64,000 bases of DNA from Arthrobacter crusticola (GTDB lineage Bacteria > Actinomycetota > Actinomycetes > Actinomycetales > Micrococcaceae), in contig NZ_SMTK01000006.1 of NCBI RefSeq assembly GCF_004357995.1, forward strand, positions 1 to 64,000, read 5' to 3'. The translations under genes and the position numbers were made by a program. Within the stretch, counting starts at the first letter, position 1. Each line of letters opens with the position of its first letter. Below, one piece after another: positions 28,422 to 37,122 of the stretch. A model generated the notes under the pieces. It was given only the letters and a program-made list of their open reading frames with translations, did no database searches and had not been told where the DNA came from.

Positions 28422-29317
28422 TCCTCGCTGGCCTGCTGCTGTGCGGAGGGCTCACCCTCGCCGGCTGCGCGGGTGCGCCGGTGCCGGAGCCCGCCGCCGC
28501 CTCGGACGACCGGCCCGTCGTCCTGACCACCTTCACCGTGCTCGCCGACCTCGTCGACGAGGTCGGCGGCGGGCATGTCCGGGTGGAGTCGGTCACCAAG
28601 GTCGGCGCCGAGATCCACGGCTACGAGCCGACCCCGTCGGACCTCATCCGCGCCCAGGACGCCGACCTCATCCTCGACAACGGGCTCGGTCTCGAGCGCT
28701 GGTTCGAGCGTTTCCTGCTCTCGGTCGACGCCCCCCACGTGGTGCTCTCCGACGGCGTCGACCCCGTGGATATCCGCTCCGGGGACTATCGCGGCCTCGC
28801 GAACCCGCACGCGTGGATGTCACCGCTCGCAGCCCAGGCCTACGTCGACAACACCGTCCGGGCTCTCTCGGACCTCAGCCCGCAGCACGCAGCGGCCTTC
28901 GAGGCCAACGGTGCGGCCCTCAAGGCCGAGCTGCAGGCCCTGCTGGAGACCCTGCGGGCCGGTGCCCGCAGCACCGAGGGTGCCGCCCTGGTGACCTGCG
29001 AGGGCGCCTTCTCCTACCTCGCCCGCGACGCCGGACTTCAGGAGGCGTTCATCTGGCCGGTGAACGCCGACGCCGAGGGCACGCCCCGGCAGATCCGCGC
29101 GGTCATCGACTTCGTCTCCCGCCACGAGGTCCCCGCCGTCTTCTGCGAGTCGACGGTCAACCCCTCCGCCCAGGAGCAGGTCGCCGCCGCCACCGGCGTG
29201 AGGCTCGAGGGACCCCTGTATGTCGATTCCCTCTCCGGCCCGGACGGCCCGGTTCCGACCTTCCTGGACCTGCTGCGTTACGACATCTCCCTGATCACCG
29301 AAGGACTTTCCCGATGA
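28412..29317 (+). CDS. mntA: Manganese/zinc-type ABC transporter substrate-binding lipoprotein
   Basis: The 301-residue product has a lipobox (LTLAGC, Cys19) and the cluster A-I metal-binding fold (VVLTTFTVLADLVDEVGG). The expected metal ligands can be placed at His69 (EIHGYEP), His133 (NPHAWMS), Glu196 (TCEGAFSY) and Asp271 (YVDSLS). The His-His-Glu-Asp set is that of Mn(II)-binding PsaA/MntA/SitA proteins rather than the three-His zinc type. It captures metal outside the cell for the two genes that follow. No ribosome binding site precedes the ATG. Confidence 0.9.
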   Translation: MPKFLAGLLLCGGLTLAGCAGAPVPEPAAASDDRPVVLTTFTVLADLVDEVGGGHVRVESVTKVGAEIHGYEPTPSDLIRAQDADLILDNGLGLERWFERFLLSVDAPHVVLSDGVDPVDIRSGDYRGLANPHAWMSPLAAQAYVDNTVRALSDLSPQHAAAFEANGAALKAELQALLETLRAGARSTEGAALVTCEGAFSYLARDAGLQEAFIWPVNADAEGTPRQIRAVIDFVSRHEVPAVFCESTVNPSAQEQVAAATGVRLEGPLYVDSLSGPDGPVPTFLDLLRYDISLITEGLSR

Positions 29318-30072
29318 GCACCCCTATTGCCAGCCCCGCCCCGCCCGCGCTGCTGGCCCGGAACCTCACCGTGAGCTACAACGACGTGCGGGCCCTCGAC
29401 GCGGTTGGCGTGAGCGTGGGCACCGGCAGCATCTGCGGCCTGATCGGGGTCAACGGGTCGGGCAAGTCGACGCTCTTCAAGGCCCTCATGGGCCTGCTCG
29501 TGCCGGCAGCGGGCACCGTTGAGCTGTACGGGCGTTCGAGCCGGGAGGCCCGCCAGCGCGGCCTCGTCGCGTACGTGCCCCAGGCCGAGGATGTCGACTG
29601 GGACTTCCCGGTCTCCGTCGCCGACGTCGTCGCCATGGGACGGTACGGGCTGATGGGTCCCTCCCGGCGCGCCTCGGCCGCCGACCGGGCCGCCGTCGAC
29701 GCCGCCCTGGAGCGGGTGGGTCTGTCCGGTCTCCGCCGCCGGCAGATCGGCGAACTCTCCGGCGGGCAGCGCAAGCGGGCGTTCGTCGCCCGCAGCATCG
29801 CACAGGACGCGAAGCTGCTGCTGCTCGATGAACCCTTCGCCGGGGTTGACCGCTCCAGCGAGACGACCCTGACCGCGCTCCTGCAGGAACTGCGCGACGA
29901 GGGCCGGTCGGTGCTGATGTCGACCCACGACCTCGCCGGGGTGTCCCAGCTGTGCGACTCGGCCGTCCTGCTGCACAACCGGGTCCTCGCCCGGGGCCGC
30001 CCGGAGGACGTGCTCACCCCCAGCAACCTCGCGCTTGCCTTCGGCGGCGCCCTCGAAATCCGGGAGCCCTGA
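29314..30072 (+). CDS. mntB: Manganese-type ABC transporter ATP-binding protein
   Basis: The 252-residue ABC ATPase has Walker A GVNGSGKSTL, signature ELSGGQRKRAFVARSIA and Walker B LLLLDEPFAGVD. VPQAEDVDWDFPVSVADVV is typical of the metal-importer (MntB/SitB/ZnuC) group. The ATG at 29314 overlaps the mntA stop as ATGA, so I discard the longer open frame upstream. It powers import by the permease encoded 1 bp downstream. Confidence 0.93.
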   Translation: MSTPIASPAPPALLARNLTVSYNDVRALDAVGVSVGTGSICGLIGVNGSGKSTLFKALMGLLVPAAGTVELYGRSSREARQRGLVAYVPQAEDVDWDFPVSVADVVAMGRYGLMGPSRRASAADRAAVDAALERVGLSGLRRRQIGELSGGQRKRAFVARSIAQDAKLLLLDEPFAGVDRSSETTLTALLQELRDEGRSVLMSTHDLAGVSQLCDSAVLLHNRVLARGRPEDVLTPSNLALAFGGALEIREP

Positions 30073-30073
30073 G

Positions 30074-30982
30074 ATGGACCTTCTGACCTGGCTCACCGAG
30101 CCCCTGCAGTACGGGTTCCTGACCCGCGCCCTGGTCGTGACCATCGCGGCGGCCGTGGTGTCCGCCGTCCTGTCCTGCTGGCTGATCCTGATGGGCTGGT
30201 CGCTGATGGGCGATGCCGTCTCGCACGCCGTCCTGCCCGGGGTGGCCCTGGCCTACATCGTCGGGCTGCCGTTCTCCATCGGCGCGTTCGTCTTCGGGGC
30301 CGGCGCCGTCGCCCTGATCGGGGTGGTGCGCTCAACGACGAAGCTCAAACCCGACACGGTGATCGGCGTGGTGTTCACTGCCTTGTTCGCCGCGGGGCTG
30401 GCCATCGTCTCCAGCACCCCCTCGCAGATCGACCTCCTTCACATCCTGTTCGGCAACGTGCTCGGGGTGACGGACGGTGAACTGTGGCAGGTGCTCATCC
30501 TCGGCGCCGTGACCCTCGCGGTGGTGCTGTTCAAGCGCCGCGACCTGACCCTGCTGGCCTTCGACCGCACCCATGCCCACGTGATCGGGCTGAACACGAA
30601 ATTCCTCTCGGCGCTGCTGCTGGGCCTGCTCGCGCTCAGCGTGGTGGTCGGGCTGCAGGCGGTGGGCATCATCCTCGTGGTCGCCATGCTCATCACCCCG
30701 GGCGCCACGGCGTTCCTCCTGACCCGCAGCTTCGACCGCATGCTGGTCCTGGCCGTCGGCATTACGGTCGCCGCCTCCCTGGCCGGAATCTACGCCAGCT
30801 ACTACCTCGACATCTCCACCGGCGCCGCCGTCGTCCTCGCCCAGTCCCTCGTCTTCACCGTCGTCTATCTGGTGGCCCGGCCCAACGGCGTGCTCTGGCA
30901 GCGCCTCCGCGTGCGCCGCAGCCGCAGGGGCCCGTCCGCTCGGGCGCACGTGGGGGACGAACCTGCCGGGGCGGTGTCCTGA
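30074..30982 (+). CDS. mntC: Manganese-type ABC transporter permease
   Basis: The 302-residue ABC-3 family permease has about eight or nine membrane segments. It contains the family motifs LMGWSLMGDAVSHAVLPGVALAY, KPDTVIGVVFTALFAAGLA, the LLHILFGNVLGV region, and GLQAVGIILVVAMLITPGATAFLLT. The basic C-terminal tail lies in the cytoplasm. The ATG follows the mntB stop by 1 bp and its own stop abuts the mntR start. It forms the metal channel with the preceding proteins. Confidence 0.93.
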   Translation: MDLLTWLTEPLQYGFLTRALVVTIAAAVVSAVLSCWLILMGWSLMGDAVSHAVLPGVALAYIVGLPFSIGAFVFGAGAVALIGVVRSTTKLKPDTVIGVVFTALFAAGLAIVSSTPSQIDLLHILFGNVLGVTDGELWQVLILGAVTLAVVLFKRRDLTLLAFDRTHAHVIGLNTKFLSALLLGLLALSVVVGLQAVGIILVVAMLITPGATAFLLTRSFDRMLVLAVGITVAASLAGIYASYYLDISTGAAVVLAQSLVFTVVYLVARPNGVLWQRLRVRRSRRGPSARAHVGDEPAGAVS

Positions 30983-31720
30983 ATGGGGCCGAGGAACACT
31001 CCGGCCCTGAGCGTCGGTTCGGCCAGCGTCCAGGATTACGTCAAGACCGTCTACGCCTTCACCGAGTGGCAGGACAAGCCGATCACGGCGTCGCAGCTGG
31101 CCGGGCGGCTGTCCATCGCGGCGTCCTCGGTGACCGAGATGGTCGGCAAGCTCGTCGACCTGGGCCTGGCGGAGCGGGAAAAATACGGGCCCATCCGGCT
31201 CACCCCGGAGGGACGCCGACTGGCCCTGGCCATGGTGCGCCGCCACCGGCTTCTTGAAGCGTTCCTTGTGCAGGAGCTCGGCTACCGCTGGGACGAGGTG
31301 CACGACGAGGCGGAGGTGCTCGAGCACACGGTGTCGGACGCCTTCATCCAACGCCTCGATGCCAAGCTCGGGCACCCGCACCGGGACCCGCACGGCGATC
31401 CGATCCCGACGGCCGATGGGCGTATCCGCCTTCCAGCGGCCTTTCCCATCGCCACGCTCGACGACGGGCACCGCGCCCGTTTGGCCCGGGTGAGCGACGA
31501 CGACCCGGAGGTGCTGCGCTACCTCAGCGGCAGGTCCGTGGGCCTTGACGTGCCGCTGACGGTCACCGGCCGCCGGCCGTTCGGCGGGGCCCTGGCCGTG
31601 GTGTTCGACACCGCGGCGGGCCCGGCCGCGGTGGAGGTCAGCGACGCGCTGGCGCAGGCTCTGTGGGTCGAGACCCTTGAACCCCACCCGGGCTGTGTCA
31701 TGCCAGCCACGGCGGGCTGA
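30983..31720 (+). CDS. mntR: DtxR/MntR-family metal-dependent transcriptional regulator
   Basis: The 245-residue product has an N-terminal winged helix (VQDYVKTVYAFTEWQDKPIT, SQLAGRLSIAASSVTEMVGKL), a dimerisation and metal-binding domain (RRHRLLEAFLVQELGYRWDEVHDEAEVLEHTVSD) and a C-terminal SH3-like/FeoA-type domain. This is the three-domain DtxR layout. With Mn-type transporter genes directly upstream (1 bp gap or less), it probably represses the operon when manganese is sufficient. The palindrome at the mntA start is the likely operator. Iron cannot be excluded as corepressor. Confidence 0.88.
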   Translation: MGPRNTPALSVGSASVQDYVKTVYAFTEWQDKPITASQLAGRLSIAASSVTEMVGKLVDLGLAEREKYGPIRLTPEGRRLALAMVRRHRLLEAFLVQELGYRWDEVHDEAEVLEHTVSDAFIQRLDAKLGHPHRDPHGDPIPTADGRIRLPAAFPIATLDDGHRARLARVSDDDPEVLRYLSGRSVGLDVPLTVTGRRPFGGALAVVFDTAAGPAAVEVSDALAQALWVETLEPHPGCVMPATAG

Positions 31721-31824
31721 CCGGTCCGGTTTCGGCCTGCGTTTCCGGATGGTGTGTCCGGTGTCCTTAGACTGGTCAGGAAATGCCGCGTCACGTCCGC
31801 ACCCCACGACCCCGGAGCCGCCCC

Positions 31825-32925
31825 ATGACCACTCTTGGCCTTGAAGAGGAGTACCTGCTGGTGGACCCGGCCTCGGGCCTGCCCGTCCACCGCGCCACGG
31901 AGATCCAGGAGCGGCTCGAGCTGACCCCGGAGATCGACCCGGACGACATCCAGCGGGAGCTGCTCAGCTGCCAGATTGAAACCGCGACGCCGGTGTGCAG
32001 CACCCTGACCGAGGCCGAGGAGTCCCTGCTGAACTTCCGGCGCCAGCTCGACGCGGCGGCACGCAGGTTCGGGGTGCTCGCCGCGGCGACGGCCACCGCC
32101 CCGCGCATCGAGCAGGAGTACCCCCAGCTGACCGACAAGCAGCGCTACCACGAACTGAAGGCCAGCGCGCCCGGGATCGTCGGCGACCAGTTCGTCAACG
32201 GACTGCACGTCCACGTCGGCATCCCCGACAAGGAGACCGGGGTCCAGGCCCTGAACCGGATCCGCCCGTGGCTCCCCATTGTCACCGCCCTGAGCACGAA
32301 CTCCCCGTTCTGGCTCGACCGGGACAGCGGCTTCGGCAGCTGGCGGCTCGTCCACTACCGCCGGTGGCCGGTCCAAGGCGTGCCGCCGGTGTTCGAGGAT
32401 GCCGCCGACTACGAGCGGCGCATCAAGCGGCTCGTGGCCACCGGGGCGATCATCGACCGCGGGGTGCTGACCTGGGTGGCGCGCCTCTCCGACCGCTACC
32501 CGACCCTCGAGGTCCGCGCCGGGGACGTCCAGCTTGAGGCGCAGGACTCGGTGCTTCTCGGTGCGCTCATCCGCGCCCTGGTGACCACCGCCGTCGCCGA
32601 CGTCGACGCCGACACCCGCTTCCTCGACCCCCATCCCGAACTGCTTGACGCGGCCCTGTGGCAGGCCGCCCGGGACGGACTCACCGGCGACTCGGTGGAC
32701 CTGCGCACCGGCACGCTCACCCCGGCCCGGGCCCAGATGGAACGCCTGCTCGATTACGTGGGCCCCGCCCTCGACGCCGCCGGGGACACCGCCTGGGTGC
32801 AGGCGGGCCTGGCGACGGTCTGGGAGCAGGGTACCGGCGCCGAGCGCCAGCGCCGGGCCATGAAGGAAGGCGGCATGCCGGCCCTGCTTGAGCTTTACTC
32901 CTCCACCCTCATCAACGAGCGGTAG
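31825..32925 (+). CDS. Carboxylate-amine ligase, YbdK / glutamate-cysteine ligase 2 family
   Basis: The 366-residue product has the GCS2 family motifs: LGLEEEYLLVDPASG at the start (catalytic acidic pair), CQIETATPVCSTLTEAEESL, QFVNGLHVHVGIPDKETGV and TNSPFWLDRDSGFGSWR. YbdK in E. coli has weak glutamate-cysteine ligase activity. In actinobacteria the physiological product of these ligases is mostly unknown, since mycothiol replaces glutathione. I use the ATG at 31825 preceded by GGAG, since the 14 upstream in-frame codons lack conservation signs. It is probably a monocistronic gene convergent with the GH13 gene. Confidence 0.9.
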   Translation: MTTLGLEEEYLLVDPASGLPVHRATEIQERLELTPEIDPDDIQRELLSCQIETATPVCSTLTEAEESLLNFRRQLDAAARRFGVLAAATATAPRIEQEYPQLTDKQRYHELKASAPGIVGDQFVNGLHVHVGIPDKETGVQALNRIRPWLPIVTALSTNSPFWLDRDSGFGSWRLVHYRRWPVQGVPPVFEDAADYERRIKRLVATGAIIDRGVLTWVARLSDRYPTLEVRAGDVQLEAQDSVLLGALIRALVTTAVADVDADTRFLDPHPELLDAALWQAARDGLTGDSVDLRTGTLTPARAQMERLLDYVGPALDAAGDTAWVQAGLATVWEQGTGAERQRRAMKEGGMPALLELYSSTLINER

Positions 32926-32934
32926 GGGCGTCCG

Positions 32935-34689
32935 TCAGGACACCTCGAGGATGCGCACCTCCCAGGGTCGCAGGGTGTCCTGCTCCATCACCGAGGCCCG
33001 CCCGGTCGCCCCCTGACCCGCGGTGCCCCGGGCGGTGCCGGCGTCGCCCGGGGCACCGTAGTTGCCCAGCAGCAGCGTGCCGCCGCCGAGGCCGGGCGGA
33101 AGCCCGAGGGGCTCCCCCGAGACGTTCCCGAGCACCCGGAGCACGGCGCCGTCCAGCGTGCGGGTGAAAGCATAGAGCACCGGGTGGTCGGCCTGCTCGA
33201 GGCCGAAGCGTCCGAGCTGCACCACCGCGCTCCCGTGCCGCAGGGCGATCAGGCGCTGGTAGAACCGGTAGACCGAGCGCGGGGAGGAGCGGTCGAGTTC
33301 GGCGTTGACCGTCGGATAGTTCGGGTTCACGGCAATCCAGGGGGTGCCGGTGGTGAACCCGGCGTTGGCCCCGCCCGTCCATTGGACGGGCGTGCGCGCG
33401 TTGTCCCGGCTCATCCTGCGCAGGGCGGCCAGGACCTCCTGCGGGTCACGGCCGAGCTTCATCGTCGCCTCGTCGTACCAGTTGAGGGATTCGATGTCCC
33501 GGAAGTCCTCGATCGAGGTGAAGGGCACGTTCGTCATGCCCAGTTCCTCGCCCTGGTAGATGTACGGGGTGCCGCGGTGAAGGTGCAGCAGGGCCGCCCA
33601 CAGGGTCGCTGATTCGTAGCGGTAGGCGCCGTCGTCGCCGAAGCGCGAGACCAGGCGGGGCTGATCGTGGTTGTCGAGGTAGAGGCTGTTCCAGCCCGTC
33701 TCCGCCAGGCCCTTCTGCCACCGGTTCCACGAGGTCTTTAGGTCGCGCAGATCCAGCCCCCGGTAGTCCCACTTGCCGCCGGGGCCCTGGTCGAGGCTGA
33801 CATGCTCAAACTGGAAGACCATGTCCACCTCGGCGCGGGCCGGGTTAGTGAACAGCCTCGCCTCCTCCACGGTGACCCCCGGCATCTCCGCCACCGTGAT
33901 CAGCTCGGCCTGCCGGCCGGCGAAGACCTCCCGGTGCATCTCAGCGAGGAATTCGTGGATCCGCGGACCGGACATGAACTGGGGTCCGCCGTCGCCCCAC
34001 AGGTGCCCGGGCGGGACGGCGCCGTCGGCCAGCGGGAGGGTCTTGGATAGGAAGTTGACGACGTCCATCCGGAAACCGTCGACCCCGCGGTCGAGCCACC
34101 AGGTCATCATGTCGTACACGGCGGCGCGGACCTCGGGATTTTCCCAGTTGAGGTCGGGCTGCTCCCGGGCGAAAAGGTGGAGGTAGTACTGCCCGCTGGC
34201 CGGATCGAGCGTCCAGGTGGGGCCGCTGAAGAAGGACCCCCAGTTGGTGGGCTCGGCGCCGGGCTCCCCCGGCGCGAAGCCCTTCCTGGGGTCCCTCCAC
34301 CAGTACCAGTCCCGCTTGGGGCTCTGCGGGGAGGACGCCGACTCAAGGAACCAAGGGTGCTCGTTGGAGGTGTGGTTCACCACCAGGTCCATCACCAGCT
34401 TCATGCCGCGGGCATGGAGCCCCTCCACGAGCGCGTCGAAGTCGGCGAAGGTCCCGAAGACCGGGTCGATGCGTTGATAGTCACTGATGTCGTAGCCGTT
34501 GTCCTTTTGGGGCGAGGCGTAGATCGGTGAGAGCCAGAGAATGTCGACGCCGAGCTCCGCCAGATAGTCGAGCTTGCCGAGGATTCCGGCGAGGTCGCCG
34601 ATGCCGTCCCCGTCGGCGTCGGCGAAACTGCGGGGGTAGACCTGGTACACGACGGCGCGGGTCCACCAGGGCCCGGAGGTTTCGGTCAT
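32935..34689 (-). CDS. Alpha-glucosidase / oligo-1,6-glucosidase, glycoside hydrolase family 13
   Basis: The 584-residue enzyme begins WWTRAVVYQVYPRSFADADG with the calcium-site DxDGxGD. It shows the GH13 regions DLVVNHTSNEHPWF, GVDGFRMDVVNF (nucleophile Asp near 207), ITVAEMPG (acid/base Glu near 264) and LYLDNHDQPRLVSRFG (third Asp near 340). The whole resembles GH13_23/29/31 cytoplasmic alpha-glucosidases that release glucose from maltose or isomaltose ends. There is no signal peptide, so it works on imported oligosaccharides. No transporter or regulator is adjacent. Confidence 0.94.
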   Translation of the reverse strand: MTETSGPWWTRAVVYQVYPRSFADADGDGIGDLAGILGKLDYLAELGVDILWLSPIYASPQKDNGYDISDYQRIDPVFGTFADFDALVEGLHARGMKLVMDLVVNHTSNEHPWFLESASSPQSPKRDWYWWRDPRKGFAPGEPGAEPTNWGSFFSGPTWTLDPASGQYYLHLFAREQPDLNWENPEVRAAVYDMMTWWLDRGVDGFRMDVVNFLSKTLPLADGAVPPGHLWGDGGPQFMSGPRIHEFLAEMHREVFAGRQAELITVAEMPGVTVEEARLFTNPARAEVDMVFQFEHVSLDQGPGGKWDYRGLDLRDLKTSWNRWQKGLAETGWNSLYLDNHDQPRLVSRFGDDGAYRYESATLWAALLHLHRGTPYIYQGEELGMTNVPFTSIEDFRDIESLNWYDEATMKLGRDPQEVLAALRRMSRDNARTPVQWTGGANAGFTTGTPWIAVNPNYPTVNAELDRSSPRSVYRFYQRLIALRHGSAVVQLGRFGLEQADHPVLYAFTRTLDGAVLRVLGNVSGEPLGLPPGLGGGTLLLGNYGAPGDAGTARGTAGQGATGRASVMEQDTLRPWEVRILEVS

Positions 34690-34740
34690 GGGCGGCTCGC
34701 TTTCGGTAGGGGCATGGCGGTGCCGGCGGGCACCGGGCCG

Positions 34741-34962
34741 CTACCGGCCCTCATTGCGCCGTAGCAGTCCGACGATGAGGCAGAGCAGGCCCAGGGCCAG
34801 TGGAACCAGGGTGTAGAGGGTGTGGGTTCCGCCCAGGTAGCTCATCACGAAAATGTAGATGAAGCTTCCTCCAACGAGCAGCCAGCCCAGGATGATCAGC
34901 ACGCGCCCGCGGTTCGGCGGGGGCAGCGGTGGAAGCCATGACGGCCGATCGGTCGAACTCAT
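34741..34962 (-). CDS. Small two-helix membrane protein
   Basis: The 73-residue product has a Pro-rich cytoplasmic start (WLPPLPPPNRGRVLIIL), two hydrophobic segments (ILGWLLVGGSFIYIFVMSYL and LYTLVPLALGLLCLIVGLL) and a short basic tail. Its size and codon use are those of a real gene and it resembles small conserved membrane proteins of Micrococcaceae. Function unknown. It sits 51 bp downstream of the GH13 start region but is transcribed separately toward it. Confidence 0.7.
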   Translation of the reverse strand: MSSTDRPSWLPPLPPPNRGRVLIILGWLLVGGSFIYIFVMSYLGGTHTLYTLVPLALGLLCLIVGLLRRNEGR

Positions 34963-35250
34963 GGCGCCAGTCTAGTGTTGCGGCGACTGCCGCCGGTGCT
35001 TCTCCGCGTGCGGCCGGCACCGCGCACCGCAAGCGGCGTAAGGGGTTAAACTGCTGGATCCTGGGCAGCCTGCTGCAACACGCATTGAACCACACCCCAC
35101 CTGGAGGGGCGATCACCGCGCACACGGCCGCAGCCCGCCGGTTGACCCGGTGTGCCGGACCCGGATAAGGATCTCGACGTTGGTCCGGACGTGCCCGGTC
35201 GGTCCGCTTCGGGCTGCAGGAGTACACCTTTTGCGGGGTGCCCATGACGG
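34963..35250. other. Intergenic region without recognisable gene
   Basis: The 288 bp between two minus-strand genes contain only short frames without family resemblance. The GGCTGGCG-type codon pattern of neighbouring genes is absent. It probably holds the promoter of the small membrane protein gene and the 3' end of the next transcript. No clear terminator hairpin was seen. Confidence 0.4.
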
Positions 35251-36480
35251 TTACTTGCGCATGGTTCCTCCGGAGCCACCGACCACCAGCCGGCGGGTGC
35301 CTTTCACAGCGGCGGCGACCACCCGCTCCAAGGGCCCCTGTCTTAGGGCTCTTTGCCAGGCCACCGCGAATAGGACAGCTGCGACAACATTGATCGTGAA
35401 CCACAGGTAGGGCTGGTCATAGTGGAGCTCACGGGACAGCCCCACCAGGTGCGCCGTGTACAAGGTCAGGGTCATCGTACCCATTGCCGACAACGGCAGC
35501 AGCCACGGCCCGGCCTTCGAGCCCACCAGCAGGAAGACACCCACAATGATCAGACCAACACCCAGGCTGGTCGCGATCGCCAGCGGGGTGTTGGTGTGCG
35601 GAGTGGTAATCACCAGCCACCACCCCGTTGGATCCGACATCTCATCCGGTCCCCAGATCAGCGCTTCCCGCAGGTCGCGCTCGCTCAGCGAGGAGGCATT
35701 AAGCAACCGCTCGAAGCCACCGAAGGCGTAGAGCAAGAGATATGAGGCGGTCTGGGCGCAAATCGCCAGGCCGGCACCAACGACGAGGATCCGGATCTGC
35801 ACCCCGGTCCTGCCCAGATCCAGCCGCCCGATCCCCAGTCCGACGAACACGTAGGTCAGGTAGGCCAGGGCCGGGTAGGTGCCGGTCAGCATCAGCTGGG
35901 CAGTTACCGCCCCCGGCTCGGTTACCAGATCGCTGAACGTGGGGTTTTGGGACACGAAGTCGGGCAGCACTTCCCCTAACCGTAAGGCCAGGATCGGGGC
36001 CAGGATCCCGAAGCCCGCCGCGGAGGCGAACAACGCCTTGGGCCCCAGGTGCAGAAACGGGACGGCCAGAAGGAAGAACGCCCCGTAGTAGATCAGGATG
36101 TTGTCCGTTGGCGCGTCCTCGGGCATCACGGTCCCGATACACAATCCCACAGCGGCGATCAGCACGGCCCGCACCACCAGGCCCACTCGATCAGCGGTCA
36201 TCGCCCTGCCCTCGTGCCGGCGACGGCCGCCGGAGGCCAGCGCCAGCCCCACACCTGCCAGCAGGGCGAACAGCGCCGCCGATTTTCCTGAAAACAGGAT
36301 CCACGCCCAACTGGGCTCCCCCGCCTCCTCGCTGCCGTCCGGCAGCAGGTGAATGGCCATCAGCCCGATAATTGCCAGCCCCCGGGCCGCGTCAACGCCG
36401 ACCAGCCGACGAGCCGACCGCGCCGATGCCTCACCCGGTTCGGTTCGGGCGGATTTCCCCGTCCATGGCATTCCACCCAT
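35251..36480 (-). CDS. Polytopic membrane protein, heparan-alpha-glucosaminide N-acetyltransferase-like (DUF418/YeiB type)
   Basis: The 409-residue product has about ten membrane segments. It begins with RLVGVDAARGLAIIGLMAIH, the signature of the YeiB/HGSNAT acyltransferase-like superfamily, and ends with a DUF418-type block (LPLSAMGTMTLTLYTAHLVG). A ligand is unknown; relatives transfer acyl groups across membranes. The ATG at 36480 follows AGGAGAA; an in-frame ATG 24 bp upstream lacks a ribosome binding site. It is the last gene with typical high GC before the accessory island. Confidence 0.85.
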   Translation of the reverse strand: MGGMPWTGKSARTEPGEASARSARRLVGVDAARGLAIIGLMAIHLLPDGSEEAGEPSWAWILFSGKSAALFALLAGVGLALASGGRRRHEGRAMTADRVGLVVRAVLIAAVGLCIGTVMPEDAPTDNILIYYGAFFLLAVPFLHLGPKALFASAAGFGILAPILALRLGEVLPDFVSQNPTFSDLVTEPGAVTAQLMLTGTYPALAYLTYVFVGLGIGRLDLGRTGVQIRILVVGAGLAICAQTASYLLLYAFGGFERLLNASSLSERDLREALIWGPDEMSDPTGWWLVITTPHTNTPLAIATSLGVGLIIVGVFLLVGSKAGPWLLPLSAMGTMTLTLYTAHLVGLSRELHYDQPYLWFTINVVAAVLFAVAWQRALRQGPLERVVAAAVKGTRRLVVGGSGGTMRK

Positions 36481-37122
36481 AGCTTCTCCTGATCGTGCCG
36501 GCACCGTCCGGGGATCTCCTCACAGCGTGCGGCTGACGGCCGCGCCCGAGGTCCCGGAAGCCGGACCCTGCTGCCTCCAAGTTCTGGACCGCATACAACG
36601 CCCATGTGAGGGTTCCTCAGGATTCCATGAAAAGTGCGCGGCCGTCACCTGCAGCCCGCGGTGCAGCTCCGGGTTCCGTGTCGGGCGGATGAGGGCTCCA
36701 CCCCCCCCGTGTTAGATCGTGCCACTCATGCCGGGCGCCATCTGGTAGCGGGATGGTCGTGCCCCGAGGCACGATCGATGACACCACTTTCCAAGAGCTG
36801 CGTTAACCGAAGAGGCCTCTCAGATCTGAGAGGCCTCCTACTACGGTACGGGTCAGGCATGCATTACACGAAACCATAAGTGGCTCGCGGATGAGACACA
36901 ATCTTGGGCTCCATGATTGACTGGAAGTCATGAGGCACGAAGCAGATTGCACATGTGGCACTAACTGTCAGAAAGGCCACTGTCTTCCCGCTTCGCATCT
37001 TCCCTCTTCGTTCGCCAGGTGGCTACTTGGTGTCTTCCAACACTTACGTCCTGACAAGAGCAGCGATAACACTTTGGTTCACATCATGCTGTCGGCCGGA
37101 GGTGGCGCAGGGTGAATGATCC
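36481..37122. other. Intergenic region spanning the probable left island boundary
   Basis: Of these 642 bp the first 320 are GC-rich like the chromosome. After about 36850 the composition shifts to the lower GC of the accessory region. It holds a C8 homopolymer (about 36701-36709), an inverted pair GATCGTGCC/GGCACGATC (36716-36724 and 36766-36774) and a 26-bp perfect palindrome. No gene or ssrA-like repeat was recognised. The exact junction cannot be set from this sequence alone. Confidence 0.5.
36812..36837. repeat. 26-bp perfect palindrome near the left island boundary
   Basis: Thirteen bases are followed by their exact reverse complement (GAGGCCTCTCAGA then TCTGAGAGGCCTC). As RNA it would form a terminator-like stem of 10-11 bp in either direction. 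The GC content drops right after it, so it may be the chromosomal terminator at the insertion point or part of the element end. Confidence 0.75.

Noticed and set aside
35060-35250. Possible transposase remnant upstream of the membrane acyltransferase-like gene
   Set aside because: Fragments in several frames vaguely resemble integrase tails, but no DDE motif or inverted repeat could be found.
36716-36774. A tRNA-like fold formed by GATCGTGCC/GGCACGATC
   Set aside because: There is no T-arm or anticodon arm of tRNA type inside; it is only an inverted pair with a 41-bp spacer.
37029-37050. GTGTCTTC shared with the minus strand next to ssrA (about 59060), as a terminal inverted repeat
   Set aside because: Only about eight bases match and the following bases diverge; this is expected by chance over the searched length.
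36930-37115. A small Cys-containing frame at the left island edge
   Set aside because: No ribosome binding site and no recognisable product; it probably occurs by chance.
36700-37120. A copy of the ssrA 3' end as left attachment site
   Set aside because: I looked for GCGGGAATTGAA and GGTGGAGATGG near the left boundary on both strands and found none. A GInt-like element need not leave one.
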